DNA of 64,000 bases from Lachnospiraceae bacterium NC2008 (GCA_000687675.1 JHWS01000003.1:248001-312000); one strand, 5' to 3'; numbered from the stretch's first letter, positions 17,951 to 27,424 are shown. Notes: generated by a model not told the origin, from the letters alone. Numbers and translations: made by a program.

Positions 17951-20506
17951 TTGAAAAATAAACAGTTGGCTGACAGCCTTGTTTTAATTATATATTGTGT
18001 AGTAGTATTCTTCGTTTCTCTTTTTGTAATTAGTAAGATAATGAACCAGGGTAACGTGGATATGACTACTAAGATGAGCGATGCGTCATTTCCAACTCTT
18101 TCATTTATCTGTGATGATAAGGAATATAACCTTCTTCACGGATATAGCAATACTATGGATGTAACTCATATGAGAGATTCCATAACTACAGTTGGAACAG
18201 ATAGAAAGCTTAAGTTTAAGATTAAGGACTATGACTCAACCATATCTGGAATATCTTTTGAACTTCGAGGCAGTAACGGAGAGAGACTTATCGAAGAGTC
18301 TGAGGTTCATGACTATGTCAGAGAAAGTGATGGAGTTTCAGGAACCATATCAATTAAGGACCTTATCTTAGAACATACTGAATACTCTCTTTGTGTCAAT
18401 GTTGAAACAACACGTGGACAGGTAATTCACTACTATACTAAGCTAATCGAGGCAGATGATTATAACTTATCTGAAAAGCTTGATTTTGCATATATGTTCT
18501 CTGAGTCTACATTTGATAAAGAAGTAGCTACCGAGCAGATTACAACATATGTTGAATCCAATGAAAAAGGTGACAATACAACATTTAACCATGTGGATAT
18601 TCATAGTAGTTTAGATCAGATTACCTGGGGAGACCTTGATGTAAAGAAGGAGACAGAACCTGTAGCTACTGTGTCTCAGATTGACCAAAGCACAACTATT
18701 ATTAACCTGACATATTTTGTATCAACATCAACTCCTTCTAAAGAGAACTACAGAGTTACGGAGATGTTTAGACTCAGACTTGGTGATGAGAGAATGTATC
18801 TTCTTGATTACCAAAGAACTATGAGTCAGGTGTTCAAGGCAAAAACAAGTAATATCGTCAATAATAAGATTGAACTTGGTATTAACAGCCAGGATGTCAA
18901 TATGATGGAAAGCAGCGATGGAAAAAAGATTGCCTTTGTCAATGAAGGAAGACTTTTTAGTTATAACGTTGCTGAGAATAAGCTTGCCTATGTATTCGGT
19001 TTTTTTGAAGATGTTAAGGATGACAGGGCAACCTATAATCTGTCGGATATTAAGATATTTAATATAGATGAAAAAGGCAATATCTATTTCATGGTATACG
19101 GTTATATGAACAGAGGTAACCATGAAGGAGAGATGGGGTGTCTGGTTTCTTATTATGATAGTGGTAAGAATTCAGTCGAAGAGTTAACATTTATCCCTAG
19201 TAAGGAGTCATATGACATAATAAAGGACGATGTAAAAGACCTGTCATATATTGATAGCAATGAAGTGTTATATATCCTTATTGGTTCAAGTATCTATGAA
19301 ATCAAACTCGAAGACAATCAGCTTACAGAGATAGCTCAGTTTCAGGATGAAAAGTCATATGTAGTTTCTTCAAAGAGTAATATGGCTGCCTGGGTTAACA
19401 ATGGTTATAGTAAGTCGGTGTCTATGAACTGGATTAACAATGAAAATGGTGAAGTTGTCAGTATCGCCGCTCCTGAGGGAGACTATATCAGACCGGTTGG
19501 CTTTTTTGATAACGACCTAATTTACGGCCTTTGTCATAAAAAGGACATAGCTTATGACATATCAGGGAGAGAAATCTTCCCTATGTACCAGCTTAACATA
19601 GTAGACAATGAACTTAATGTTATTAAGTCTTATGACCCTGGAGATACTTTTGTTACTGACTTTACATCTGAGGGTAACTATATGATTAATCTTACCCGTA
19701 TGAAGAAAGATGTATCAGGTAACATATGTGACAAGGCGGTTCCAGATCAGCTTATTGATAATATCTCAGCCTCTGCTATGAAAAATGAAGTAACAGTTGT
19801 TGCTATAGATAAATATGAGAAGGTTGTAGAGATAGCTTTTAACAAAGAGGTTGATAATAATAAGACTCAGATATTATCCCCAAGGCAGGTCCTTTTTGAA
19901 GGTGACAGAGAGATTACCATAGAGCGTACTTCCCTTAAAGGTATGTATTATGTATATGTAAAAGGAGCTTTTCAGGATAGTTATGATAACCTGGCAGATG
20001 CAGCTTCATATGCTTATAACAATGGCGGAGCTGTATATGGCGATGATGGAAGGCTTCTTTATCAAAAGACAACTCTTCTTCAGAAGAACCAGATTATGGC
20101 TATTACGGGTAATAGCATAAATGATGGTGAGAACGAAACTATGCAGACTGCAGTATGTATCAACACCATACTTGAGTATGAAGGTATAACAGGTGATGTT
20201 AGAGGACTTATGAGCAGGGGGACTGGAGCAATTCAAACTCTTGCACAAAAGATGGAGGATGCTACTGTACTTGACTTTAGTGGCTGTCAGCTTGATATTA
20301 TGCTCTACTATGTAGAGAAAGATATACCTGTTCTTGCTCTTATGAAGGATGGTTCGGCTTACCTTATTATTGGCTACAATGAATTTAATGTAGTTCTTAT
20401 GGACCCGGTTACAGGTACTGTATATAAGAAGGGTATGAATGACTCTAAGACCTTATTTGAAGCAAATGGTAATAGATTTGTTACCTATATTAGGGATGAG
20501 GATTAA
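17951..20506 (+). CDS. Large membrane-anchored protein with C-terminal C39-like domain
   Basis: This is a protein of about 851 residues. One hydrophobic anchor (about 9-31) is followed by an extracytoplasmic region with repeating beta-type segments (about 300-560, for example DGKKIAFVNEGRLFSYN), suggestive of a propeller. The last 130 residues resemble a papain-like C39 fold: TAVCINTILEYEG (C736) and LIIGYNEFNVVLMDP. The expected histidine before LIIGY is absent, the sequence there being DGSAY (800-804), so peptidase activity is doubtful. Start choice: TTG 17951 follows AAGGA, while the upstream GTG at 17912 lies inside the preceding hairpin. The specific function is unknown; a surface-exposed sensing or binding protein is a guess. 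Confidence 0.6.
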   Translation: MKNKQLADSLVLIIYCVVVFFVSLFVISKIMNQGNVDMTTKMSDASFPTLSFICDDKEYNLLHGYSNTMDVTHMRDSITTVGTDRKLKFKIKDYDSTISGISFELRGSNGERLIEESEVHDYVRESDGVSGTISIKDLILEHTEYSLCVNVETTRGQVIHYYTKLIEADDYNLSEKLDFAYMFSESTFDKEVATEQITTYVESNEKGDNTTFNHVDIHSSLDQITWGDLDVKKETEPVATVSQIDQSTTIINLTYFVSTSTPSKENYRVTEMFRLRLGDERMYLLDYQRTMSQVFKAKTSNIVNNKIELGINSQDVNMMESSDGKKIAFVNEGRLFSYNVAENKLAYVFGFFEDVKDDRATYNLSDIKIFNIDEKGNIYFMVYGYMNRGNHEGEMGCLVSYYDSGKNSVEELTFIPSKESYDIIKDDVKDLSYIDSNEVLYILIGSSIYEIKLEDNQLTEIAQFQDEKSYVVSSKSNMAAWVNNGYSKSVSMNWINNENGEVVSIAAPEGDYIRPVGFFDNDLIYGLCHKKDIAYDISGREIFPMYQLNIVDNELNVIKSYDPGDTFVTDFTSEGNYMINLTRMKKDVSGNICDKAVPDQLIDNISASAMKNEVTVVAIDKYEKVVEIAFNKEVDNNKTQILSPRQVLFEGDREITIERTSLKGMYYVYVKGAFQDSYDNLADAASYAYNNGGAVYGDDGRLLYQKTTLLQKNQIMAITGNSINDGENETMQTAVCINTILEYEGITGDVRGLMSRGTGAIQTLAQKMEDATVLDFSGCQLDIMLYYVEKDIPVLALMKDGSAYLIIGYNEFNVVLMDPVTGTVYKKGMNDSKTLFEANGNRFVTYIRDED

Positions 20507-20509
20507 TTT

Positions 20510-20532
20510 CAAACAGCCAGTCTGGCTATTTG
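20510..20532. repeat. Palindrome with the AGCCAG/CTGGCT core
   Basis: CAAACAGCCAG and CTGGCTATTTG form 11 base positions with one mismatch around a single T. The core AGCCAG/CTGGCTAT also occurs in the palindrome at 17883-17906, so the two related elements bracket the 17951-20506 gene. Confidence 0.6.
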
Positions 20533-20603
20533 ATATAGAGGTGTAGTAGCTTGGCAGGTTTGACACTCTACTATATGAGTGCTACTATAATTAAGAATTA
20601 AAT

Positions 20604-20720
20604 ATCTTCAGGGCGAGGCGTAATTCCTCACCGGCGGTATAGCCCGCGAGCATATGATGCATGATCTGGTGTGATTCCAGAGCCGACAGTATAGTCTGGA
20701 TGGAAGAAGAATGTGTGTAT
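20604..20720 (+). ncRNA. FMN riboswitch (RFN element)
   Basis: The conserved blocks are all present in order: cttcaGGGCGAGGCG, ATTCCTCACCGGCGGTAT, AGCCCGCGAGC, the variable arm, GATCTGGTGTGATTCCAGAG, CCGACAGTATAGTCTGGATG and GAAGAAG. It senses FMN and sits directly ahead of the riboflavin genes. A likely promoter lies upstream (TTGACA at 20560; -10-like TACTAT at 20585, spacing rather long). The terminator that follows suggests transcription attenuation when FMN is abundant. Confidence 0.97.
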
Positions 20721-20727
20721 AGCATAT

Positions 20728-20757
20728 AAGCTCTGGTTTTATTCCAGAGCTTTTTTA
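20728..20757 (+). terminator. Attenuator terminator of the FMN riboswitch
   Basis: AAGCTCTGG (20728-20736) pairs with CCAGAGCTT (20744-20752) and runs into six T residues. It lies just after the aptamer and before ribD, so it is the probable expression platform. Confidence 0.88.
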
Positions 20758-20768
20758 TTCAAAACATG

Positions 20769-20790
20769 GCCCTGATTTTGCAGGGCTTTT
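20769..20790 (+). terminator. Second terminator-like hairpin before ribD
   Basis: GCCCTG/CAGGGC with a 6-base loop, then TTTT. It follows the attenuator by 12 bases and may reinforce it. The remaining bases to ribD (20791-20854) show nothing further. Confidence 0.6.
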
Positions 20791-20854
20791 ATTATTGTGA
20801 TGCTGATAGCAAGGTAAGCCTTCAGAACATAACGAGAAATATTTGTAGAGCAAT

Positions 20855-22039
20855 ATGGCAGATAATATGATGACAGATAAAGATTATATGGAAAGAGCTA
20901 TTAAGCTTGCGGCTATGGGAATAGGCTGGACCAATCCTAATCCTATGGTTGGTGCGGTTATTGTAAAAGATGGCCGTATTATTGGAGAAGGCTATCATCA
21001 TAAGTGTGGCCTGCTTCATGCTGAGCGGGACGCATTTGAGGGTTGTAAGGAAGATGCAAAAGGAGCCACAATCTATGTAACATTGGAACCATGTTGTCAT
21101 CATGGTAAGCAGCCACCTTGTACAGAAGCTATTGTGGAACATGGAATTGCCAGAGTTGTTATAGGTTCAAGAGACCCTAACCCACTTGTTAGTGGCAAGG
21201 GAGTAGAATTTCTTAGACAGCATGGTATAGAAGTTGTAACAGACTTTATGAGACAGGAATGTGACAAACTTAATCCTGTATTCTTTCATTATATAACCAC
21301 AAAGAAACCATACGTAGTTATGAAATATGCTATGACACTTGATGGCAAGATTGCTACCAGAACTGGTGCATCAAAGTGGATAACATCACAGGTAGCAAGA
21401 GACCACGTTCATATGCTTCGTAAAAAATACAGTGCCATACTTGCAGGTATAGGAACAGTTTTAAGCGACGATCCAATGCTTAACTGCAGGAATGATAAGA
21501 TAGAAGACCCTGATGGTAAGCTGTTAACAGTAGAACCGCACCAACCACTAAGGGTAGTGGTTGATTCTAAGCTACGTATACCTGAAGACTCGGCTATAGT
21601 AAAGACTTCTAAGGAGTACAAGACGGTTGTAGCCTGCGCTTATGAAGAAGACCAGGTAACAGATGAAGTTAAGGATAAGATAATCAGACTACATGATGCT
21701 GGTATAGAAGTTCTCTTTATGAACCATGATGGAAAGGTTGATCTTGTAAAACTTATAGAATGGCTTGGAGAACACGGCTATGACAGTCTCTTAATAGAAG
21801 GCGGCGGAAGTATAGGCGAAGCTGCTCTTAAGGCTGGAATAGTTAACCATCTTATGGCTTATGTAGCTCCTAAGATATTTGGCGGAAGTCAGGCTAAGTC
21901 TCCGGTTGAAGGTTACGGCGTTGAACTTGTAGATCAGGCAGCAGAGTTTAAACTGGTTGATAAGAAAATCATTGGAGAAGATATTCTCCTTGAGTACGAC
22001 CTTGTGAAAGGAATGAATGATGTTTACTGGAATAGTTGA
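20855..22039 (+). CDS. ribD: Riboflavin biosynthesis bifunctional deaminase/reductase
   Basis: This 394-residue protein deaminates 2,5-diamino-6-ribosylamino-pyrimidinone phosphate and reduces the product with NADPH, steps 2 and 3 of riboflavin synthesis. The N-terminal deaminase domain (about 1-150) has the zinc motifs LHAERDAFE and PCCHHGKQPPC. The C-terminal reductase domain (about 155-390) has MKYAMTLDGKIATRTGASKW and LLIEGGGS. The ribosome binding site is weak, and a second in-frame ATG occurs at 20867, so the exact start is uncertain. Its end overlaps ribE. Confidence 0.96.
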   Translation: MADNMMTDKDYMERAIKLAAMGIGWTNPNPMVGAVIVKDGRIIGEGYHHKCGLLHAERDAFEGCKEDAKGATIYVTLEPCCHHGKQPPCTEAIVEHGIARVVIGSRDPNPLVSGKGVEFLRQHGIEVVTDFMRQECDKLNPVFFHYITTKKPYVVMKYAMTLDGKIATRTGASKWITSQVARDHVHMLRKKYSAILAGIGTVLSDDPMLNCRNDKIEDPDGKLLTVEPHQPLRVVVDSKLRIPEDSAIVKTSKEYKTVVACAYEEDQVTDEVKDKIIRLHDAGIEVLFMNHDGKVDLVKLIEWLGEHGYDSLLIEGGGSIGEAALKAGIVNHLMAYVAPKIFGGSQAKSPVEGYGVELVDQAAEFKLVDKKIIGEDILLEYDLVKGMNDVYWNS

Positions 22040-22691
22040 GGAAACAGGAACATTAAAAAATATAATTAATGGAGGCCATGCAGGGGAAATCAGCATCAAG
22101 GCTTCAAAGGTTTTAGAAGGAACCAAAGTAGGCGATTCTATTGCAGTAAACGGAGTCTGCCTTACAGTTACAAAGCTTCTGGCTGATGGATTTACAGCAG
22201 ATGTTATGCCACAGACTATTAGAAACTCAAGCCTTGGACAGATTTCATACGGCGGGGTAGTTAATCTAGAAAGAGCTATGGCAGCAGATGGAAGATTTGG
22301 AGGGCACATAGTTTCAGGCCATATAGACGGAGTAGGAACGGTAGCTGAGATAAAAAAAGAGGAGAATGCGGTCTGGTTCAAAATAAAACCTTCAAAAGAG
22401 ATTCTTGCTGGAATAGTTGAGAAGGGATCAATAACCATAGACGGAATCAGTCTTACAGTTGCAGAGCTTGGAAACGACTACTTCAAGGTGTCTGTTATTC
22501 CTCACACTGCAGAGGTAACAAACCTTATGACTAAGAATCTTGGAGATAAGGTTAATCTTGAGAATGATATTGTTGGAAAGTATGTTAAGAGATTCTTATT
22601 AGCAGGAAATCTTGATAATGCTGTAGATAAACATGACTCATCTGATAGTCCATATTTATCATTGGAATATTTACAAAATAACGGATTTTAA
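22020..22691 (+). CDS. ribE: Riboflavin synthase, alpha chain
   Basis: This protein of about 223 residues dismutates two molecules of 6,7-dimethyl-8-ribityllumazine into riboflavin and the pyrimidine substrate. Two homologous barrel domains are visible, each with a GSI motif and a Leu-Thr segment: MFTGIVEETG with GDSIAVNGVCLTV, and GHIVSGHIDG with GSITIDGISLTV. Start choice: the ATG at 22020 is seven bases after AAAGGA, and an ATG at 22017 directly abuts it. It overlaps the ribD end by 20 bases. Confidence 0.95.
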   Translation: MFTGIVEETGTLKNIINGGHAGEISIKASKVLEGTKVGDSIAVNGVCLTVTKLLADGFTADVMPQTIRNSSLGQISYGGVVNLERAMAADGRFGGHIVSGHIDGVGTVAEIKKEENAVWFKIKPSKEILAGIVEKGSITIDGISLTVAELGNDYFKVSVIPHTAEVTNLMTKNLGDKVNLENDIVGKYVKRFLLAGNLDNAVDKHDSSDSPYLSLEYLQNNGF

Positions 22692-22707
22692 GTTCATACA
22701 GTGAACT
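22691..22707. repeat. AGTTCAY palindrome between ribE and ribBA
   Basis: AGTTCAT, loop ACA, GTGAACT: seven pairs including one T-G. The left arm begins on the last base of the ribE stop codon. Same form as at 17842 and 54372. Confidence 0.65.
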
Positions 22708-22743
22708 AATCATATACATATAATCAGGAAAGGAAATAGAAAA

Positions 22744-23955
22744 ATGGAATTTACATACAATACGATTCCAGAGGCATTAGAAGCATTACGACAGGGTAAA
22801 GTTATCATGGTAACTGATGACCCTGACAGAGAAAATGAGGGAGACCTTATCTGTGCAGCCCAGCACGCTACAACAGAGAATGTTAACTTTATGGCTATGT
22901 ACGGAAGAGGTCTTATCTGTACACCTATGTCAAAGGAACTTGCAGACCATCTTAACTTACCACAGATGGTTTCAGAAAATACTGATAACCACTGCACAGC
23001 ATTTACAGTTTCAATAGACCATATTGATACAACAACAGGTATCTCTGCAGAGGAACGTGGTTACACATGCAGAAAACTTTGCGAAGAGGATACTAAGCCA
23101 GCAGACCTTCGTAGACCTGGTCATGTATTTCCACTTACTGCAAGACACGGCGGTGTTCTTGTAAGAAATGGTCACACAGAAGCTACTGTTGATTTATGCA
23201 GACTTGCAGGTTTAAAAGAGTGTGGTCTTTGCTGTGAGATTATGCGTGAAGACGGTACGATGATGCGTACTGAAGAACTTCAGCAGATGGCTAAGAAGCA
23301 TGACTTAGTATTTATCACTATTAAGGACCTTCAGGATTATCTTAGACGCTATGAGAATCATATGATTCTTGAGGCAGATGCCAAGCTTCCAACTAAGTAT
23401 GGCGAGTTCCAGATTAAGGGATACGTCAATGACATAAGTGGTGAGCACCATCTTGCTCTTATCTGTGGTGATATAGGAGATGGGGAAGATGTACTTTGCA
23501 GAGTTCACTCAGAGTGCCTTACTGGTGACGTTTTCGGCTCTTATAGATGTGACTGTGGTCCTCAGCTTCACAAGGCTATGGAGATGGTTCAAAAGGAAGG
23601 AAGAGGAGTTATCCTTTATATGCGCCAGGAAGGAAGAGGTATAGGTCTTATTAATAAGCTTAAGGCTTACGAGCTTCAGGAGAATGGCTATGATACAGTT
23701 GATGCAAATATCAAGCTTGGCTTTGCAGCAGACCTAAGAGAGTACTGGAACGGAGCTCAGATTCTTCAAAATCTTGGAGTTAAGTCACTTAGACTTTTAA
23801 CTAATAACCCTGAGAAGATATATGGCCTTGAAGGTTTTGACTTTACTATTAAAGAAAGAGTACCTATTGAGATAGAGCCAGAACAGTATGATGAGTTCTA
23901 CCTTAAGACTAAGCAGGAACGTATGGGACATATCTTCCAGCATATAAAACTGTAG
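22744..23955 (+). CDS. ribBA: DHBP synthase / GTP cyclohydrolase II
   Basis: This 403-residue fusion makes both riboflavin precursors. The N-terminal half (about 1-200) produces 3,4-dihydroxy-2-butanone 4-phosphate from ribulose 5-phosphate and shows [13 protein letters not shown] and [14 protein letters not shown]. The C-terminal half (about 207-403) opens GTP and shows [18 protein letters not shown] with zinc-ligand cysteines and [10 protein letters not shown]. It is full length, with ribosome binding site AGGAAA. Confidence 0.97.
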   Translation: MEFTYNTIPEALEALRQGKVIMVTDDPDRENEGDLICAAQHATTENVNFMAMYGRGLICTPMSKELADHLNLPQMVSENTDNHCTAFTVSIDHIDTTTGISAEERGYTCRKLCEEDTKPADLRRPGHVFPLTARHGGVLVRNGHTEATVDLCRLAGLKECGLCCEIMREDGTMMRTEELQQMAKKHDLVFITIKDLQDYLRRYENHMILEADAKLPTKYGEFQIKGYVNDISGEHHLALICGDIGDGEDVLCRVHSECLTGDVFGSYRCDCGPQLHKAMEMVQKEGRGVILYMRQEGRGIGLINKLKAYELQENGYDTVDANIKLGFAADLREYWNGAQILQNLGVKSLRLLTNNPEKIYGLEGFDFTIKERVPIEIEPEQYDEFYLKTKQERMGHIFQHIKL

Positions 23956-24035
23956 GAAGTCTTAGTTGATAAACAGTAACTAGTATACCTAAGTCGGCAG
24001 GGCCGGCAGCAATATATATAATAGGAGAAAAAACT

Positions 24036-24506
24036 ATGAGTATTAACTTAATTGAAGGAAAAGTAGTAGCAAAAGACGGGATGCGCGTTGGTATCGTAGC
24101 ATCAAGATTTAACAGCTTCATCGTTCAGAAGCTTCTTGACGGTGCAGTAGACGGACTTGTTCGTCACGGAGTAGAAGAAAACAACATCACTGCAGTATGG
24201 GTACCTGGAGCATTTGAGATTCCAGTTGTAGCAAGAAAGATGGCAGAGTCAGATAAGTATGATGCAGTTATTGCTGTAGGTGCAGTTATCAGAGGTTCAA
24301 CATCTCACTACGATTATGTATGTTCTGAAGTATCTAAGGGTATTGCTCAGGTAGGTATTCAGACAGGTAAGCCAGTTATGTTTGGCGTTATCACAACAGA
24401 GAATATTGAGCAGGCTATTGAAAGAGCTGGTTCTAAGGCTGGAAACAAGGGTTATGACTGCGCATTATCGGCAATCGAGATGATCAATGCCCTTGAGCAG
24501 ATTTAA
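24036..24506 (+). CDS. ribH: 6,7-dimethyl-8-ribityllumazine synthase
   Basis: This 156-residue protein joins the pyrimidine and the four-carbon unit to give lumazine, the substrate of RibE. It has VASRFNSFI near the start, WVPGAFEIP, and [16 protein letters not shown] with the catalytic histidine. It normally assembles as a capsid or pentamer. ATAGGAG is the ribosome binding site. The HAD gene starts four bases after its stop. Confidence 0.96.
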   Translation: MSINLIEGKVVAKDGMRVGIVASRFNSFIVQKLLDGAVDGLVRHGVEENNITAVWVPGAFEIPVVARKMAESDKYDAVIAVGAVIRGSTSHYDYVCSEVSKGIAQVGIQTGKPVMFGVITTENIEQAIERAGSKAGNKGYDCALSAIEMINALEQI

Positions 24507-24510
24507 GTCT

Positions 24511-25155
24511 ATGTATAAAACAATTATTTTTGACTGGGATGGAACCCTGCATAATACCAAGAAATTATATGGTAAGGCATTTCGCGTGGCATATGATTAT
24601 CTGGTTAAAGAGGGATATGCTCCTGAAAAATACTACTCAGATGAGGAGACATCTGTCTATCTTGGTATGACACCGCCAGATATGTGGCAGGCATTTATGC
24701 CCAATTTACCAGAGGATGTTAAGAAAACAGCTGCAGCTATGATTGGCCAGAATATGGATAAGATAGTTGCAGATGGGGGAGCCATACTTTTCCCAGGGAC
24801 TATAGAGACTCTGGAGTATCTTAAAGATAAGGGCTATACCTTAATTATTCTTTCTAATTGCAGAAATGCTTATATGGACAACCACAGAGATTACTTTAAA
24901 TTAGACAGATTCTTTTCTGAGTATTATACAGCTGAGGCCTATAACTATATTCCTAAGGAAGAGATTGTTGTTAGTATAATGAAGAAATACCCTGGGGAAT
25001 ATATGATAGTTGGGGACAGAAGTAAGGATATCTGTGCCGGATTAGCACATAATATCTATACAGTAGCCTGTGACTTTGGCTTTGGTAGCCAGGAGGAATT
25101 GTCTGGGGCATCTACCCATATTAAAGAATTATTAGAACTAAAAAATATACTTTAA
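24511..25155 (+). CDS. HAD-family phosphatase in the riboflavin operon
   Basis: This 214-residue haloacid-dehalogenase hydrolase has the nucleophile motif FDWDGTLHNT at the N terminus, a helical cap (about 16-90), motif II IILSNC near 116, and the acidic motif VGDRSKD near 177. HAD phosphatases of this class remove phosphate from small metabolites. As the last gene of the rib operon it is a good candidate for the dephosphorylation of 5-amino-6-ribitylaminouracil phosphate, the step lacking a dedicated classical gene. This is inferred from position only. An ATG at 24487 is possible, but the family's N terminus starts at 24511. Confidence 0.85.
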   Translation: MYKTIIFDWDGTLHNTKKLYGKAFRVAYDYLVKEGYAPEKYYSDEETSVYLGMTPPDMWQAFMPNLPEDVKKTAAAMIGQNMDKIVADGGAILFPGTIETLEYLKDKGYTLIILSNCRNAYMDNHRDYFKLDRFFSEYYTAEAYNYIPKEEIVVSIMKKYPGEYMIVGDRSKDICAGLAHNIYTVACDFGFGSQEELSGASTHIKELLELKNIL

Positions 25156-25203
25156 CAAAATATTTAAAAAGTATAAAATTGGTTACAATAGTATTAACGA
25201 AAG

Positions 25204-25236
25204 TTAACGAGCAAGCCTTTAGGGGCTTGCTTTTAC
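25204..25236 (+). terminator. Terminator of the riboflavin operon
   Basis: AGCAAGCC (25210-25217) pairs with GGCTTGCT (25224-25231), followed by TTTA; TTAACG and CGTTAA outside can extend the stem. The following bases to 25397 hold a GCTACA/TGTAGC hairpin (25272-25297) and a CCTC-CGAGG hairpin near 25345-25357, probably in the leader of the lipoprotein gene. Confidence 0.8.
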
Positions 25237-25397
25237 GTTAAAAGACATAACATTTGGTAATGTCCACGTTAGCTACAAAGTTCCAAAAACGTGTAGCCGA
25301 AAATAAAAATCTATGCTACACTAACTTACGTGCTTCGGGGTAACCTCATAGCGAGGAAATAAAAGTATACGAAGTATGAATTAATAGGAGGAAAGTT

Positions 25398-26378
25398 ATG
25401 AAAAAAAGAGTATTAGCATTATGTTTATCTCTCTGTCTCGTAGCTGGTGTATTCGCAGGCTGCGGTAAAGACGATGAAGGCGGAAGAAGCAGCAAGGGAT
25501 CTAAGAAGAAGGACGTAACAGTTCAGGAAGTTCTTGAAGGAATGGGTAACTACGATCTTCAGTCTGCACACGCTGATGTTAAGTTTGACTTCGCTGCAGA
25601 TGCTACTGCAATGGGTCAGAAGATGGATGTTTCTGTGAACGCAGATTTCGGTATGGACGTTGAAGCTGAAGGCGACACAAAGGCTGGAATTAAGCTTGAT
25701 GGTAACTTTGATATGAACGCTATGGGTCAGAAAGAAAGCTTACCAATGGAAATGTACGTTACAGTTGATGGTGAAGATTTCAAGATTTACCTTAAGAGTG
25801 ATGAGCTTGGTTCAGATTGGTATGACCTTTCAAGCGCTATTGATCAGGATCAGATTAAAGAAGCTTTAGAACAGGCTGCTGGTCAGGATACAAAGGTTGA
25901 ATTCTCTAAGGATGATCCAATCGTTAAGAATTCTAAGCTTACAGAAGAGAACTACAATGGTGTAGACTGCTACAAGATCACATATTCTGATAACTTAGCA
26001 TCATACACAGATGTAATTGATGAAGCACTTAAGCAGGAAAACATGAGCCTTGATGATATTAAGAGCTATGGTATCGAAATTGAGAAGGCACTTGCTGAAA
26101 TCAAGTTTGATGTTGTTATCTATGCTGCAACAGATGATTTTGCTCCAGTAGCAGTTATCTTCGATATGGGTTCTACAAATATCGAAAGTGTACTTGAAGC
26201 TTCAGGTTACAGCCTCCAGACAATCGGTGCTTTAGCTGGTGTTGATATTTCAGAAGTTAACCTTACAGCTTGCAAGTTCGAGCTTACATACTCAGAACTT
26301 GGTAAAGTAAAGGTTGAGATTCCAGATGATGTAATCGAGAACGCTGTTGAGTACGATGCATATTCATACGGATTCTAA
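25398..26378 (+). CDS. Lipoprotein of unknown function
   Basis: This 326-residue protein has a classic lipoprotein signal: MKKRVLALCLSLCLVAG, then the lipobox VFAGC with C22 as the lipidated residue. A Gly/Ser/Lys linker follows. The mature part resembles the LppX/LprG-like or DUF6612 sort of Lachnospiraceae lipoproteins: a half-barrel of alternating strands with AHADVKFDFAADATAMGQ-type segments and a long region of acidic and amide residues. It would face outward on the membrane. Codon use is that of a highly expressed gene and the ribosome binding site is TAGGAGG. The role is unknown; a hydrophobic-ligand carrier is a guess. Confidence 0.8.
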   Translation: MKKRVLALCLSLCLVAGVFAGCGKDDEGGRSSKGSKKKDVTVQEVLEGMGNYDLQSAHADVKFDFAADATAMGQKMDVSVNADFGMDVEAEGDTKAGIKLDGNFDMNAMGQKESLPMEMYVTVDGEDFKIYLKSDELGSDWYDLSSAIDQDQIKEALEQAAGQDTKVEFSKDDPIVKNSKLTEENYNGVDCYKITYSDNLASYTDVIDEALKQENMSLDDIKSYGIEIEKALAEIKFDVVIYAATDDFAPVAVIFDMGSTNIESVLEASGYSLQTIGALAGVDISEVNLTACKFELTYSELGKVKVEIPDDVIENAVEYDAYSYGF

Positions 26379-26388
26379 TTAAAGCTTT

Positions 26389-27393
26389 ATGACTATTAGG
26401 GAACTTGATAATGGGAAAAATCTTAACATACAGTTTACAAGATTTATTGCAGCCTGGCTTGTTATATTTTCCCATGCATATTCCCTGTCTATAGCAGATG
26501 ATTCTGTAGAACCTGGAAAGATGTTTTCAGGTGGACAGATTTATGTCGGAAGCATCTCAGTTATAATATTCTTCCTTATAGGTGGGTATTATATATCTAA
26601 GAGTGCTGAAAGACTTAAAGAGGCTAAGAGCTTCTTTATTGCAAGATTCAAGAAACTATGGCCACCGCTTTTTGCGGTGACCCTGGTTTCTATTTTTATG
26701 TGTGGATTTATTTCTACATATTCCCTGTCTGGATACTATACGGATGTCCAGACATACAAATATCTTCTCAATGCATGCTTTGTTCCTGTCCACAACCTGC
26801 CAGGAGTATTTGAGAATAATATATATGAAAGCGCAGTTAATGGCGCACTTTGGACTATGCTTGTAGAAGCAGTATGCTACATAGTATGTTTCATATTCTA
26901 TAAGGTTGGTTTACTAAGTAAGAAGTGGTTTAAGATTACTGTTATTCCTGCAGTGTTACTAGCAGGAGCTATGATTATTTTTGAAGAAAGATTTGCTCCA
27001 TACCATGTGGCTCTTAGAGCCTGTCTTTCATTCTACATAGGTATGGGGATTTATGTATATAGAGATAAGATAAAGATTAATAAGCTGGCAGGTTTTATAT
27101 GCCTTGGCTTATTTATACTCATGGTTGGAATAGACCAATCAGATATTGGAATCTACCTCTTCCTTCCATATGGACTATTAGTTCTTTGGTATGGTATGAA
27201 GCAGGTAGGTAAAACATTAGGATATCTTGGAAATCTGTCATATGGTATGTACCTGGTGGCATTTCCTGTACAGCAGACTATAACATACTTCTTTGGCGGA
27301 AGTATGAATCCATATATTAATCTTGGCCTTGCAAGTCTCATTTCTATAATATTAGGCTATATAATCTATAACCTGATAGAAAAAAGAGTATAA
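26389..27393 (+). CDS. Acyltransferase family 3 membrane protein
   Basis: This 334-residue protein with about ten hydrophobic segments belongs to the OafA/WecH-like acyltransferase-3 family. The signature is at the start: NIQFTRFIAAWLVIFSHAY, with the conserved Arg and His. LWTMLVEAVCYIV matches the second conserved segment. Such enzymes move acyl groups, usually acetyl, to surface carbohydrates. No ribosome binding site is seen before the ATG, which lies ten bases after the lipoprotein stop, so translation may be coupled. The acceptor is unknown. Confidence 0.87.
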   Translation: MTIRELDNGKNLNIQFTRFIAAWLVIFSHAYSLSIADDSVEPGKMFSGGQIYVGSISVIIFFLIGGYYISKSAERLKEAKSFFIARFKKLWPPLFAVTLVSIFMCGFISTYSLSGYYTDVQTYKYLLNACFVPVHNLPGVFENNIYESAVNGALWTMLVEAVCYIVCFIFYKVGLLSKKWFKITVIPAVLLAGAMIIFEERFAPYHVALRACLSFYIGMGIYVYRDKIKINKLAGFICLGLFILMVGIDQSDIGIYLFLPYGLLVLWYGMKQVGKTLGYLGNLSYGMYLVAFPVQQTITYFFGGSMNPYINLGLASLISIILGYIIYNLIEKRV

Positions 27394-27424
27394 AGCAGGT
27401 TTATGGCACTAATCTGGCACTGTT

